From: Cellvibrio sp. PSBB006
GTDB lineage: Bacteria > Pseudomonadota > Gammaproteobacteria > Pseudomonadales > Cellvibrionaceae
Direction: 5' to 3'
NCBI RefSeq assembly: GCF_002162135.1
Contig: NZ_CP021382.1
Span: 3,904,001 to 3,968,000, forward strand
Length of the DNA stretch: 64,000 nucleotides
Part shown: piece by piece, positions 23,770 through 32,093 of the stretch
How the letters are laid out: each line of letters begins with the position of its first letter
How positions within the stretch are numbered: the first letter of the stretch is position 1
Notes under the pieces: model-generated
Database searches by the model: none
What the model saw: only the letters and a program-made list of their open reading frames with translations
What the model was told of the DNA's origin: nothing
Position numbers and translations under genes: made by a program

Positions 23770-25146
23770 GTGGGAATTAAACAGGTCAAACTGAACGTCA
23801 ACGAGCTGACCATTGGCATGTATGTGTCTGGCTTGGACAGGCCATGGTCGCAAACCCCCTTTCCTCTGCAAGGTTTCTATATCCGCGATCTGGGTGAAAT
23901 TACCCAACTCAAAACGCTCTGCAATCACGTTTATATCGATGTTGAAAAAGGCCGTGGGCCAGTGTCCGCCAACCTTAAAACACTGACGCCGCAGGGGCGT
24001 GTTAAAGGTGGTGCCGGGCGCGAACCACACAAGAACAGCTTTCTGACCGAACCCGTCGCTCCCCTCAAGATTCAGCGCAACCTTTATCGCGAAGTCCAAC
24101 CGCTGCAAAAAGAAGTCAAAAAAGCCCGGCAATTGCACCAAAAAGTTTACGGTGCGGTGGGCGAGGTGCTCGACCAACTGGAGCGCAACCAACTGCAAAC
24201 TGCATCGATTGGTGAAACCAAGCGAGTAGCCAGCGAGATGGTGGACAGTGTGCTGCGCAACCCGGACGCATTTACCTGGTTGTCCCGGGTGCAGGAAAAA
24301 GACGAATACACTTACAGTCACGCGGTGAGGTCATCGGTGTGGGCAATCCTGTTTGGACGTCATATCGGTCTGCCCAAGCGTGATCTGGATGTACTCGCGT
24401 TGGGGGTGTTATTGAAAGATGTCGGTAAAGTCATGCTCGACAGCGAGCTTTTGACGAAGGCCGAGCGCACTGCCACCGAAGAAAAAGCCTATGAAAGCTT
24501 TGTTGAGTTGGGTGCGGATATTTTGCGCAAGACACCGGGGGTTGAACCGCGCGTGATCAGTGTGGTGAAAACCCACTGCGAACGTCTCAACGGCAGCGGC
24601 TTTCCACAAGGCTTGCGCGGTGACAAGATTCCTCTGCTGGGCAAGATCGCCGGTATCGTTACCTACTACGATTACGTCACCAACCCGAGAGGGTCCCGTC
24701 ATCCCATTGCGCCCTCCAAGGCGGTAGCCAAGCTCTATGAGCTGCGCAATATTCAGTTTCAGGAAGAGTTGGTGGTGGAATTTATCCGCGCCATTGGTCT
24801 TTACCCCACTGGCACCCTGGTGGAGTTGAGCACGGGTGAAGTTGGCGTGGTGGTAGAGCAGAACTTTGAGCGCCGCTTGAAGCCGAAGGTGATGCTGGTA
24901 TTGGATGCCTGTAAGCAACCTATGGCCGAATGCAGCCTGCTGGACCTTTCCGAAGATGACAAGCGCAAACAAGCACTGCTCGACTCGGGTAAAAAAACCC
25001 GCTATGAGATAGAAAAGGTGGAAATCGCCCGTGATCTGGAGCCTGGCAGCTACGATGTCGATATCGCCAACATCCGCGATCAATATCTGATGAAGACCGA
25101 AAAGCGCGGCCTCATGGCATTGCTGAGTCGCTTGCAGCGAAGCTGA
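23770..25146 (+). CDS. DUF3391/HD-GYP-family protein with degenerate active site
   Basis: HD-GYP proteins normally hydrolyse c-di-GMP. The 458 residues start at a GTG with GAGGATT upstream. The N-terminal part (about 5-130) is the DUF3391 module often found before HD-GYP domains; the HD-GYP-like domain spans about 165-330. The HD pair reads Lys216-Asp217 (LLKDVGK), and the HHExxDGxGYP motif reads HCERLNGSGFP at 269-279, so several metal-binding positions are changed. The first His (184, SHAVRSS) remains. The protein is therefore probably not a standard phosphodiesterase and may act as a c-di-GMP or protein-binding effector. Monocistronic by its terminator. Confidence 0.85.
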   Translation: MGIKQVKLNVNELTIGMYVSGLDRPWSQTPFPLQGFYIRDLGEITQLKTLCNHVYIDVEKGRGPVSANLKTLTPQGRVKGGAGREPHKNSFLTEPVAPLKIQRNLYREVQPLQKEVKKARQLHQKVYGAVGEVLDQLERNQLQTASIGETKRVASEMVDSVLRNPDAFTWLSRVQEKDEYTYSHAVRSSVWAILFGRHIGLPKRDLDVLALGVLLKDVGKVMLDSELLTKAERTATEEKAYESFVELGADILRKTPGVEPRVISVVKTHCERLNGSGFPQGLRGDKIPLLGKIAGIVTYYDYVTNPRGSRHPIAPSKAVAKLYELRNIQFQEELVVEFIRAIGLYPTGTLVELSTGEVGVVVEQNFERRLKPKVMLVLDACKQPMAECSLLDLSEDDKRKQALLDSGKKTRYEIEKVEIARDLEPGSYDVDIANIRDQYLMKTEKRGLMALLSRLQRS

Positions 25147-25170
25147 TGAGTTCTCGTATATATCAGGCAT

Positions 25171-25198
25171 AAAAAAACCACCCGTAGGTGGTTTTTTT
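25171..25198. terminator. Bidirectional terminator between the HD-GYP gene and the cold-shock gene
   Basis: Seven A, ACCACC-type stem (25178-25182 with 25187-25191), loop CGTA, then seven T. The symmetric A and T runs suit the convergent genes on both sides. Confidence 0.85.
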
Positions 25199-25236
25199 AT
25201 GCTCATTGCCCACTGCTGGGCAAGTCGCCGTTCAGC

Positions 25237-25443
25237 TTAGATGGGCTGTACGTCAGAAGCTTGTGGGCCTTTAGGACCTTTTTCCACGTTGAACTTAACG
25301 CGTTGGCCTTCTGCCAGGGTTTTGAAGCCTGAACCAGCGATAGCGCTGAAATGTACAAATACATCTTGACCGTTGTCTTGTTCCAGAAAACCAAAACCTT
25401 TAGCTTCGTTGAACCACTTAACAGAACCAGTTGCGGCTGCCAT
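25237..25443 (-). CDS. CspA-family cold-shock protein
   Basis: Small single-stranded nucleic-acid-binding protein acting as an RNA chaperone. The 68 residues contain the RNP1 motif KGFGFL (about 15-20) and RNP2 DVFVHF (about 27-32). A CTGGAGA Shine-Dalgarno lies six bases before the ATG. The upstream gap of about 410 bases leaves room for the long leader seen in many csp genes, though no cold box could be identified by eye. Which Csp paralogue it is, and whether it is cold-induced, cannot be told from the sequence. Confidence 0.95.
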   Translation of the reverse strand: MAAATGSVKWFNEAKGFGFLEQDNGQDVFVHFSAIAGSGFKTLAEGQRVKFNVEKGPKGPQASDVQPI

Positions 25444-25853
25444 AAAAATCTCCAGAGCAAATAATTGCTACGTTGTAAAAGAAATAAACCCGAATAGGGC
25501 GGTGTACTGACCTAAGAAGAATTGATGACTAAAACAAAATGAAGTGCTACGGAGTATTCAGCGGCCTTTCGAGCAACAGGATCATTGCAGGAGAGGAGCG
25601 GTGGTACGGTGTATTCATCGAAATTGTAGTGACAAGTATCAGCTGTATTCTTCACCAGCCGGGGCAGTATGGGCTGGTGTGTTTATCTTGTAAAGGGAAA
25701 TTAGCGGGGCTGGTCAATAATGTTGGCATCCACCCATAAAGGCTACTTTCAGGCGTCAGTCGATTACGAGCGTTGTATCGGCAGCGTTACAGACAGCATG
25801 GAGCGACCATTTTCCGCCGATGATCACGTCTTTGATCGCTCCTGAATTCTGCA
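25444..25853. other. Noncoding gap between the cold-shock gene and psd
   Basis: About 410 bases without a convincing gene. It contains the cold-shock gene leader on the minus strand and an 8-bp hairpin (CACCAGCC 25653-25660 with GGCTGGTG 25672-25679). A 66-codon plus-strand frame has no ribosome site or family likeness and is not called. Confidence 0.5.
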
Positions 25854-26714
25854 TTAATGCCGTATATGGCCCATGCACTGTCCCATGACGGTAGGTGAGC
25901 CTGCCCGAAATTGCGTATCCCATTCGACACGATCCTTGGCAAACAACACGATGGCCGTTGAGCCCAATTTAAAGCGTCCCATCTCTGCACCCTTGGCTAA
26001 CTTAATCTCCGCGGCGGGTGTTGCGACATAATCTGTCGTTTGAATCTGGCGTTTAATGGGCGCTACTTCACCGGCCCAGACAGTTTCAATGCCTGCCACA
26101 ATCATTGCGCCCACCATCACCACGGCCATCGGGCCTATATCGGTATCAAAGATGGCGGCAACGCGCTCGTTGCGGGAGAAGAGGCGCGGTACCCCCTTGG
26201 CGGTGGCATCATTAACAGAAAACAAATCACCGGGGATGGCGACCATTTTGCGCAGCTTGCCGTGATAAGGCATGTGCACACGATGATAATCGCGCGGTGA
26301 AAGATAAACCGTCGCGAATTTTCCGCCTGCAAATTCGTTGGCCAGCGCAGGATCGCCACCCAGTAATTCGACGGTGGTGTAGCCCTGCCCTTTGGCTTGG
26401 AAAATTCTGCCGTCAGCGATATCGCCGAGCTGGCTGATGGCGCCATCAGCGGGAAATACGATACTCGTTGCCTCGGCATCAATCGGACGTGCCCCGTCTT
26501 TTAAGGCGCGGGTAAAAAAGTCATTGAAACAGGCATAAGCCAGCGGATTTTCTTCTTGCGCCAGTGACATATCCACGTTGTAGCGCTTCACGAACCATTC
26601 AATAAACGTGTTCCTGATCCAGGGGGTCTGTGAGCGTGCGACCCAACCGGCGGCCCGGGATAGGGCATGGTGGGGGATCAGGTATTGCATCAAGACAAAC
26701 AATTTTTCTTTCAT
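25854..26714 (-). CDS. psd: Phosphatidylserine decarboxylase proenzyme
   Basis: Converts phosphatidylserine to phosphatidylethanolamine at the inner membrane. The 286 residues start MKEKLFVLMQYLIPHHALSR. FPADGAISQLG carries the catalytic Asp, YLSPRDYHRVHMP the conserved His residues, and LGST near the C-terminus (FKLGSTAIVLF) is the self-cleavage site that creates the pyruvoyl group. In Pseudomonas psd lies near the rhodanese-rsgA-orn genes; here those are about 32 kb away at 58939-61453. Confidence 0.96.
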   Translation of the reverse strand: MKEKLFVLMQYLIPHHALSRAAGWVARSQTPWIRNTFIEWFVKRYNVDMSLAQEENPLAYACFNDFFTRALKDGARPIDAEATSIVFPADGAISQLGDIADGRIFQAKGQGYTTVELLGGDPALANEFAGGKFATVYLSPRDYHRVHMPYHGKLRKMVAIPGDLFSVNDATAKGVPRLFSRNERVAAIFDTDIGPMAVVMVGAMIVAGIETVWAGEVAPIKRQIQTTDYVATPAAEIKLAKGAEMGRFKLGSTAIVLFAKDRVEWDTQFRAGSPTVMGQCMGHIRH

Positions 26715-26977
26715 AACGACAATCTTACGCAGAGTAAATTAATGGGTAGCGATGAGCACGCATGGAGGCAGATCGAATATAGACCCCACCTGCCGAAAAA
26801 ACCCGGCCATGGTAGCAAAAACTGGCGGCTGCCAAGGAGATCTCTGTCTTTGTGTGCGATAAGATCCGGTAAATCCTTTGCCGGATGCTATGCTAAAGCC
26901 AATGAAAACCCGCTTCTATGCGCCATATTTGGCTTCGTCGGATCAATGTGTAGCTGATTTTCCTGGGATTCTCTTGC

Positions 26978-28090
26978 ATGCCTTTCTCTCCTGTTGTCCT
27001 GAATAAAAGTGATCTCGCCTGTTTTCCCGGGACTTATGCCCTGGCGCAAAGTCGCTGGCTGGAAGGCCTGGCCGCTAATATTGAGTTGGTGAAACAACAC
27101 CTCAAGTTTCCGGTGCGCGGTGTGCAAGGGCCGCAGTTTGAGGCATTGATGACTCGGGTCGCCTGGCTGGGTAATGAGGATGCCGGCAAAGTCATGGTGT
27201 TGATCGCCGGTACCCACGGCGTTGAAGGTCATGCGGGCAGCGCTGTGCAAATCGATTTATGGGGATTGATTGAGCAACACAAGGTGAACTTGCCGGAAGA
27301 TGTCGCCATCCTGATGATTCATCCGCTCAACCCCTTTGGATACGCCTGGAGCCGACGGTGCGACGAACAGGGTATCGATCTTAATCGTAACTTCATCGAT
27401 TTTTCCCAACCCTTGCCTCACAGTGATGGTTATTCGCTCCTGCAGCCGCTGCTCAAGCGGGCGCAGACCACTGCGCAACGGCAGAAGCTCTTTCAGCAGT
27501 TTGCCCATGATCACGGACAGCGGGCCTTTGAGCGCGCGCTGAGCGGTGGACAGTATGTGGACCCGCAAGGGCCGTTTTACGGCGGTGCGGAGCCGGCGCA
27601 TGGACGCCAGGTGATCGCCAATATCATTGAACGTTTTCAACTGGATCAACGCCTGCTGGCAGTGGTTGATGTTCACACGGGACTGGGGCCATACGGGCAT
27701 GGTGAGCTGATTTGTGACCATCCGCTTAACAGTCGAGGCAGCGGACAGGCGCAAGCCTGGTATGGCGCCAGCGTGACCATGCCGGCACGCGGCGATTCCA
27801 GCTCCGTGCCCAAGCTGGGGTTGCTGGATTATGCCTGGCACGCGTTGATGGAGCAGCGTGGCTGCTTTGTCACACTTGAATTTGGCAGCTACGGCACCGA
27901 TTCCCTGTTTGATGTGTTGTTGCAGGAGCATCATGATTGGAGCAGCGCTGGTCCCTTGGCAATTGATCATCCCGCCAGTGCGGCCATGCGTGAACATTTT
28001 TGTCCGGGCGATGCCTACTGGCGGGAACTGGTGTTGGTCAAGGCGCGCCAGGTGATCCATCAAGCATTAGCAGGTCTGGCGGCAAACTGA
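26978..28090 (+). CDS. DUF2817 M14-like zinc carboxypeptidase-family protein
   Basis: A cytoplasmic hydrolase-like protein of 370 residues without a signal peptide. Metal and substrate motifs of the M14/DUF2817 fold are visible: GTHGVEGHAGS (about 89-99, His and Glu ligands), DLNRNF (about 137), VDVHTGLG (about 237, third His ligand) and a late VTLEFGSYG with the probable catalytic Glu. The natural substrate is unknown. It heads a co-directional run with short gaps (43, 21, 91 and 12 bases) that includes two more peptidase-like proteins, so a role in peptide processing is a reasonable inference. Confidence 0.85.
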   Translation: MPFSPVVLNKSDLACFPGTYALAQSRWLEGLAANIELVKQHLKFPVRGVQGPQFEALMTRVAWLGNEDAGKVMVLIAGTHGVEGHAGSAVQIDLWGLIEQHKVNLPEDVAILMIHPLNPFGYAWSRRCDEQGIDLNRNFIDFSQPLPHSDGYSLLQPLLKRAQTTAQRQKLFQQFAHDHGQRAFERALSGGQYVDPQGPFYGGAEPAHGRQVIANIIERFQLDQRLLAVVDVHTGLGPYGHGELICDHPLNSRGSGQAQAWYGASVTMPARGDSSSVPKLGLLDYAWHALMEQRGCFVTLEFGSYGTDSLFDVLLQEHHDWSSAGPLAIDHPASAAMREHFCPGDAYWRELVLVKARQVIHQALAGLAAN

Positions 28091-28132
28091 TCGCTGTCCG
28101 CTCCGGTAACTTCCACTGGTTAACAGGCTTTT

Positions 28133-29299
28133 ATGCAAATATCCCAGCACATCCCCAGATCCCCGTTTGCCCCCGTGCCCAAGGCACCAGAAGGCTTTCG
28201 CTGGACGGAAGCCGACCTGACTGACCTGGATGCCTTGGTGGATCTGGAGCAACGCTGTTTCAGTGGTGATCGGCTTAGTCGACGCAGCTTCCGCCGCTGG
28301 CTGACCGCCCCGCAGGACATTTTCCTGTTGGCGTGGAAGGAACAGCAACTGGCGGGTTATATCCTGATCTTGTGCCACCGGGGCACCCGGTTGGCCCGTG
28401 TCTATTCGTTGGCAGTTGATCCGGACTTTCGCGGCCGTGGCATTGCAGGTTGGTTGATGCAGCTGGGTGAGCAGCATGCACGGGACAGCGGAAGGCTGTA
28501 TATGCGTCTGGAAGTCAGCAGCGAGAATAAAAATGCCATCCGCCTATACGAATCCCTGGGTTACAAGCAATTTGGCCTTTACCACGATTATTACGAGGAC
28601 CACAGCGACGCCTTGCGTTACCAGAAACGTATCCGGGTGTTTCATGAGAAGACTCAACAAAGTGCGATTCCATGGATGTGTCAGAACACCCGTTTCACCT
28701 GCGGCCCTGCATCGCTGATGATGGCGTTGACATCGCTCGATCCGGATTATCAGCCTTCCTTGCAGGAAGAGCTGCGCCTGTGGCGTGAAGCCACCACGAT
28801 TTTTATGACGTCCGGCCACGGTGGTTGCCACCCGATGGGCCTGGCCCTGGCGGCGCGAACGCGTGGATTTTCCACCTCAGTGTGGATAAACCAAACCGGC
28901 CCGCTGTTTCTGGACGGCGTGCGCGATGAAACCAAAAAGCCGATCATGACGGCGGTCCACAATGACTTTTGTGCACAGTTGCAGGCGCTGGATGTTCCGG
29001 TGCACTATCGCGACATTCGCCAGCAGGATTTGATTGATGCCTTTCGGGAAGGCGCGGTGCCCATCATCCTGATCAGTACCTATCGTATGGACAGCAAAAA
29101 GGCACCGCATTGGGTGGTGATGAGCGGCTTTGATGATGAATGTATCTACGTGCATGATCCCGACCCGGAAACCTACGGGCAAACCGCGATTGACTGCCAA
29201 TTCATTCCCCTGGCGCGCAACGATTTTGAGTTGATGACCAGCTTTGGGCGTACCCGCCTGCGTACAGCGGTTATTATTCACGCCAAGGCAACCGGCTGA
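28133..29299 (+). CDS. GNAT acetyltransferase fused to a C39-like peptidase domain
   Basis: A 388-residue two-domain protein. Residues about 20-170 form a RimI-like GNAT domain with the acetyl-CoA loop DPDFRGRGIAGWLM and the later ENKNAIRLYESLGY. Residues about 180-385 are a papain-like C39-type domain with Cys in FTCGPASLMMAL, His in PHWVVMSGF and Asp in YVHDPDPE, which would form the triad. Fusions of this kind occur in other gammaproteobacteria, often beside a RimK-like ATP-grasp gene; none is seen next to it here. Substrates of either half are unknown. Lies between the DUF2817 and YgjP-type genes. Confidence 0.85.
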   Translation: MQISQHIPRSPFAPVPKAPEGFRWTEADLTDLDALVDLEQRCFSGDRLSRRSFRRWLTAPQDIFLLAWKEQQLAGYILILCHRGTRLARVYSLAVDPDFRGRGIAGWLMQLGEQHARDSGRLYMRLEVSSENKNAIRLYESLGYKQFGLYHDYYEDHSDALRYQKRIRVFHEKTQQSAIPWMCQNTRFTCGPASLMMALTSLDPDYQPSLQEELRLWREATTIFMTSGHGGCHPMGLALAARTRGFSTSVWINQTGPLFLDGVRDETKKPIMTAVHNDFCAQLQALDVPVHYRDIRQQDLIDAFREGAVPIILISTYRMDSKKAPHWVVMSGFDDECIYVHDPDPETYGQTAIDCQFIPLARNDFELMTSFGRTRLRTAVIIHAKATG

Positions 29300-29320
29300 C
29301 AGAGAAAACAGGTAAACCTG

Positions 29321-30055
29321 ATGTTGAAGACGCGCACGAGCTGTGTGGCGGAAACCCGCATAATCCCATTTCCTTTTGAGTTCACCATTCTGCGCTCGCG
29401 CCGCCGCAGTATCAGTATTGAAGTGCAATCTGCACGCGTGCTTATCCGCGCACCGCAGCAGGTGGCGGACAGCGTGTTGCATGATTTCCTGCGCGAAAAA
29501 ACCCACTGGGTGCAGGAAAAAATTCATGAACAACAGCAAGCATTGTCAGCTATCCCGCAACACACCTATGCAGCAGGTAGTTTTTTACCTTATCTCGGCC
29601 AGGAAATTCGCTTGGTGTTAGGCAGTGGTTCGGCGGCGCGTGTGGTCTTGTACGATCAACAATTGCACGTGCTGTTGTCGCGCCGGCGACGCATGAGTGC
29701 ACCGGAGCAAACCCGCCGCCTGGTGCAGGGTTGGTATCAACAGCAGGCATTAAAATTGTTAACGGAAAAGACTGACCAACTTTGCCTGGCCATGGGGCTA
29801 CAACACACCGGCGTCAGCATTCGGGCAACGCGAACCAAATGGGGTCACTGCACCAGTCGCGGGGCCATTCAATACAATTGGCAAATTATTCTGGCGCCGG
29901 AGCCTATTGTGGATTATCTTGTCGCCCACGAAGTAAGCCATTTGCGCCACCACAATCACAGCCGTGCTTTCTGGCAACTGGTAGAAAGTGTCTGTCCCGA
30001 TTATGTGCGATGCCGCGCCTGGTTAAAGGCCAATGGCCAGCAACTGGTGCTATAG
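29321..30055 (+). CDS. YgjP/DUF45-type metal-dependent hydrolase
   Basis: A 244-residue predicted zinc metallopeptidase related to SprT-like proteins. The active site HEVSH (in VAHEVSHLRHHNHSRAFW) lies near residue 205 with a third His following, and TKWGHCTSRGAIQYNW just before it is the family signature. The N-terminal half is an Arg-rich beta region of the DUF45 family. The start has AGGTAAACCTG upstream. It begins 21 bases after the GNAT-C39 gene. The family's cellular role is not well defined. Confidence 0.88.
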   Translation: MLKTRTSCVAETRIIPFPFEFTILRSRRRSISIEVQSARVLIRAPQQVADSVLHDFLREKTHWVQEKIHEQQQALSAIPQHTYAAGSFLPYLGQEIRLVLGSGSAARVVLYDQQLHVLLSRRRRMSAPEQTRRLVQGWYQQQALKLLTEKTDQLCLAMGLQHTGVSIRATRTKWGHCTSRGAIQYNWQIILAPEPIVDYLVAHEVSHLRHHNHSRAFWQLVESVCPDYVRCRAWLKANGQQLVL

Positions 30056-30146
30056 GTATACAACACACCGATAGGTTTACACCTGACTGTCCCTTAGTGT
30101 TGTGTAAGCATTTCCCGAATCCTGAACAAACAAAGTGTCTGCCATC

Positions 30147-30512
30147 ATGACTGAACTCAGCGATGACTTTAGTGAAAACATCGACCGCTTTATTGTCGAG
30201 GCTATGGAAAATGGTTGCGTCTGGGGCCTGCAAGGTGAGGAGGGCTGGGCGCTCTGTGCATCAGAAGATTACGACGATATGGATGTGATGCCGCTCTGGT
30301 CGCAGGAGGCTTTTGCGCAATTTCATTGCCGCGATGAGTGGGCCGCATATGCGCCGGTAGCGATTGAGCTGGAAGAGTTTCTGGAAGAATGGTTGCCCGG
30401 TATGCATGAGGATGTGCTCTTGGTCGGCGTCAACTGGAACGATGATCTCGAAGGCGAGGAGATGGAGCCCCTGGATCTGCTCGAAGAGTTTGAACAGGAA
30501 CTTCAGGATTGA
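30147..30512 (+). CDS. DUF2750 domain protein
   Basis: Small acidic protein of 121 residues from ATG 30147; a GTG at 30135 is also in frame. The pattern VWGLQGEEGWAL, MPLWSQEAFA, DEWAAYAP and LEEFLEEWLPGM is typical of DUF2750, a family of unknown function often found near general metabolism genes. No catalytic residues are evident. It ends 12 bases before the DUF4105 gene. Confidence 0.85.
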   Translation: MTELSDDFSENIDRFIVEAMENGCVWGLQGEEGWALCASEDYDDMDVMPLWSQEAFAQFHCRDEWAAYAPVAIELEEFLEEWLPGMHEDVLLVGVNWNDDLEGEEMEPLDLLEEFEQELQD

Positions 30513-30524
30513 TCGTCATTCACA

Positions 30525-31379
30525 ATGAACACAACTGCCTCCGTTGTTCGCCGCTTGCTAGTCCGAATCCTGCTCGGGCTTTTTATTTTATTCTCCATGT
30601 ATCTTTTTTCCCGCACACCAACCCATGAGGGCGAGTGGTCGGCCTTGCAAACGCGTTTGCCTCAGGTAGAGTGGCGACAAGACGGCACGACCTCCTATTA
30701 CCACATCGATAATTTGCGCGATTTCCGTTACAACGCCGATGGCAGTGTGCAACGGGCCGATTACCGCGCCGCTGACTTTTCTCCGGCAGATTTACAACAG
30801 GTCTGGCTAGGCATTTCGCATTTCGGTGGCTATGGTCTTGCACACACCTTTTTAAGTTTTGAGTTTAAACACGATCAATTTCTATCGGCCTCGGTAGAGG
30901 CGCGCCTGCGTCCCGACCAAAATTACAATCCTTTTCTGGGATTGTTACGCCAATACAACAAGATGGTTGTATTGGGCACTGAAGCTGACATCATCGGATT
31001 GCGCACCCACATTCGCAAAGAACGCTTCTTGCTGTATCCATTACAGCTGACCGAACAAGAGCGTGATTATTTATTCAATGCGATGATGGCTGATGCGCAA
31101 CAAATCGCGCAGCAGCCGGATTTTTACAACACCTTGCTTGATAACTGCACGACGAATTTATTAAAGCATGATCCGAACTACCGTTTTTATACCAGCTTGT
31201 TGGATTACCGCTTATTGCTGCCCGGCTATTCCGATGAAGTGATACAGGAAAAAGGTTGGTTAACGGCCGAAGAGCCCATCATTGATCTGCGCGCAAAAGC
31301 GCTTATCAATGCTGAACTAATGTCTCTTGATGCAGAAGATTTTTCGCGCGTTATCCGCCGCCGGTATCAGTCTGAATGA
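30525..31379 (+). CDS. DUF4105 (Lnb N-terminal periplasmic domain) protein
   Basis: A 284-residue membrane-anchored periplasmic protein. One N-terminal hydrophobic helix (about 12-28, LVRILLGLFILFSMYLF) is followed by a soluble domain with HFGGYGLAHTFLSFEF and LDNCTTNLL. The Cys-containing NCTTNLL motif and the upstream His are the conserved positions of DUF4105, a papain-like fold candidate. Function unknown. Last gene of the run starting at 26978; the next gene is convergent. Confidence 0.82.
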   Translation: MNTTASVVRRLLVRILLGLFILFSMYLFSRTPTHEGEWSALQTRLPQVEWRQDGTTSYYHIDNLRDFRYNADGSVQRADYRAADFSPADLQQVWLGISHFGGYGLAHTFLSFEFKHDQFLSASVEARLRPDQNYNPFLGLLRQYNKMVVLGTEADIIGLRTHIRKERFLLYPLQLTEQERDYLFNAMMADAQQIAQQPDFYNTLLDNCTTNLLKHDPNYRFYTSLLDYRLLLPGYSDEVIQEKGWLTAEEPIIDLRAKALINAELMSLDAEDFSRVIRRRYQSE

Positions 31380-31381
31380 CA

Positions 31382-31732
31382 TCAGCCTGCGCTGGATGCA
31401 TCCTCATTCGTCGCGCCGAACAGATAATCATGCAGGATATCCACTTGATGGCGGGTGACATGCTCTTCCAGCTTGCTGAGCGTATCGCAGATGGGGGTGA
31501 TGGCCGGTGTATCGTTGGTGCGATAGTCCTGCGTTGTTAACACAAACGCCTGTGAATCGGACAGATAGCGATTGGTAATGTGGCTGTATACCTTGCGTTG
31601 TAATTGCAACACGCAAAAATCAAAATCCATGCACATCCGCATAAGGTTGGGATAGTTGGATTCCTTGCGGTCAATGAAACGAATTTCCCTGCTGCCGAGC
31701 AGTTCTTCAGTTTTGAGCGATTGGTTGGGCAT
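31382..31732 (-). CDS. Hypothetical protein, not recognised
   Basis: A 116-residue soluble protein from ATG 31732 (MPNQSLKTEELLGS); an upstream ATG at 31777 would add 15 residues, and neither has a clear ribosome site. It has no signal peptide or membrane helix. It contains a Met/Cys/Phe-rich patch (MRMCMDFDFCVLQLQ) and an N-terminal IRFIDRKE stretch. It is convergent with the DUF4105 gene, its stop being two bases past that gene's stop. A perfect CRP/Vfr-type site lies about 270 bases upstream, but is closer to the opposite gene. Confidence 0.6.
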   Translation of the reverse strand: MPNQSLKTEELLGSREIRFIDRKESNYPNLMRMCMDFDFCVLQLQRKVYSHITNRYLSDSQAFVLTTQDYRTNDTPAITPICDTLSKLEEHVTRHQVDILHDYLFGATNEDASSAG

Positions 31733-32093
31733 AGTGTTAAGGGCTAACCTGTCAGGTATCTGCTGTTTTTCAGGCATCTACGGTTTTCGGGCATGCTTGT
31801 TATCGGACGTGGGTTTATAACACTTGGCCGGTTAAAAATGCAGCCCTGACACGCGCGTCGAATAATGGGTGTTTTTTGTTGTCCCTTAGGGGGCGAGGTT
31901 GATGTCGCAAAGGTGTTAAATCCTACAAAAAACACTAGCTTGTATACCAGCATTTGCAAGGACCAGGCGCGCCGGATAGTCGCGTTTGCTTGATGCATGT
32001 GAAGCGGATCACAATTTCCCATGACTCCTCTGCTCGGCAGTAGCCTGGCCTGCGCTGTGGACACCTGAATACAATTTATACAGGAGATATTGA
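31733..32093. other. Divergent noncoding gap holding a CRP/Vfr-type site
   Basis: About 360 bases between a minus-strand hypothetical gene and the LEA-like lipoprotein gene. A perfect CRP-type palindrome and the lipoprotein ribosome site AGGAGATATTG are visible; nothing else stands out. Confidence 0.5.
31998..32013. promoter_or_regulatory. Perfect CRP/Vfr-type binding site
   Basis: TGTGA-AGCGGA-TCACA matches the CRP/Vfr consensus in all ten key positions, about 80 bases before the lipoprotein ATG at 32094. That is a workable activator position if transcription starts near 32050. No other equally good site was noticed in the window. Confidence 0.65.

Noticed and set aside
24409-25206. 265-codon minus-strand frame opposite the HD-GYP gene
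   Set aside because: Opposite a full-length DUF3391/HD-GYP protein and running through a bidirectional terminator; no family likeness.
25539-25739. 66-codon plus-strand frame in the cold-shock/psd gap
   Set aside because: No Shine-Dalgarno sequence, no homology seen and it overlaps a hairpin; treated as noncoding.
27257-28063. 268-codon minus-strand frame opposite the DUF2817 gene
   Set aside because: It is a shadow of a gene with clear metal-binding motifs on the plus strand.
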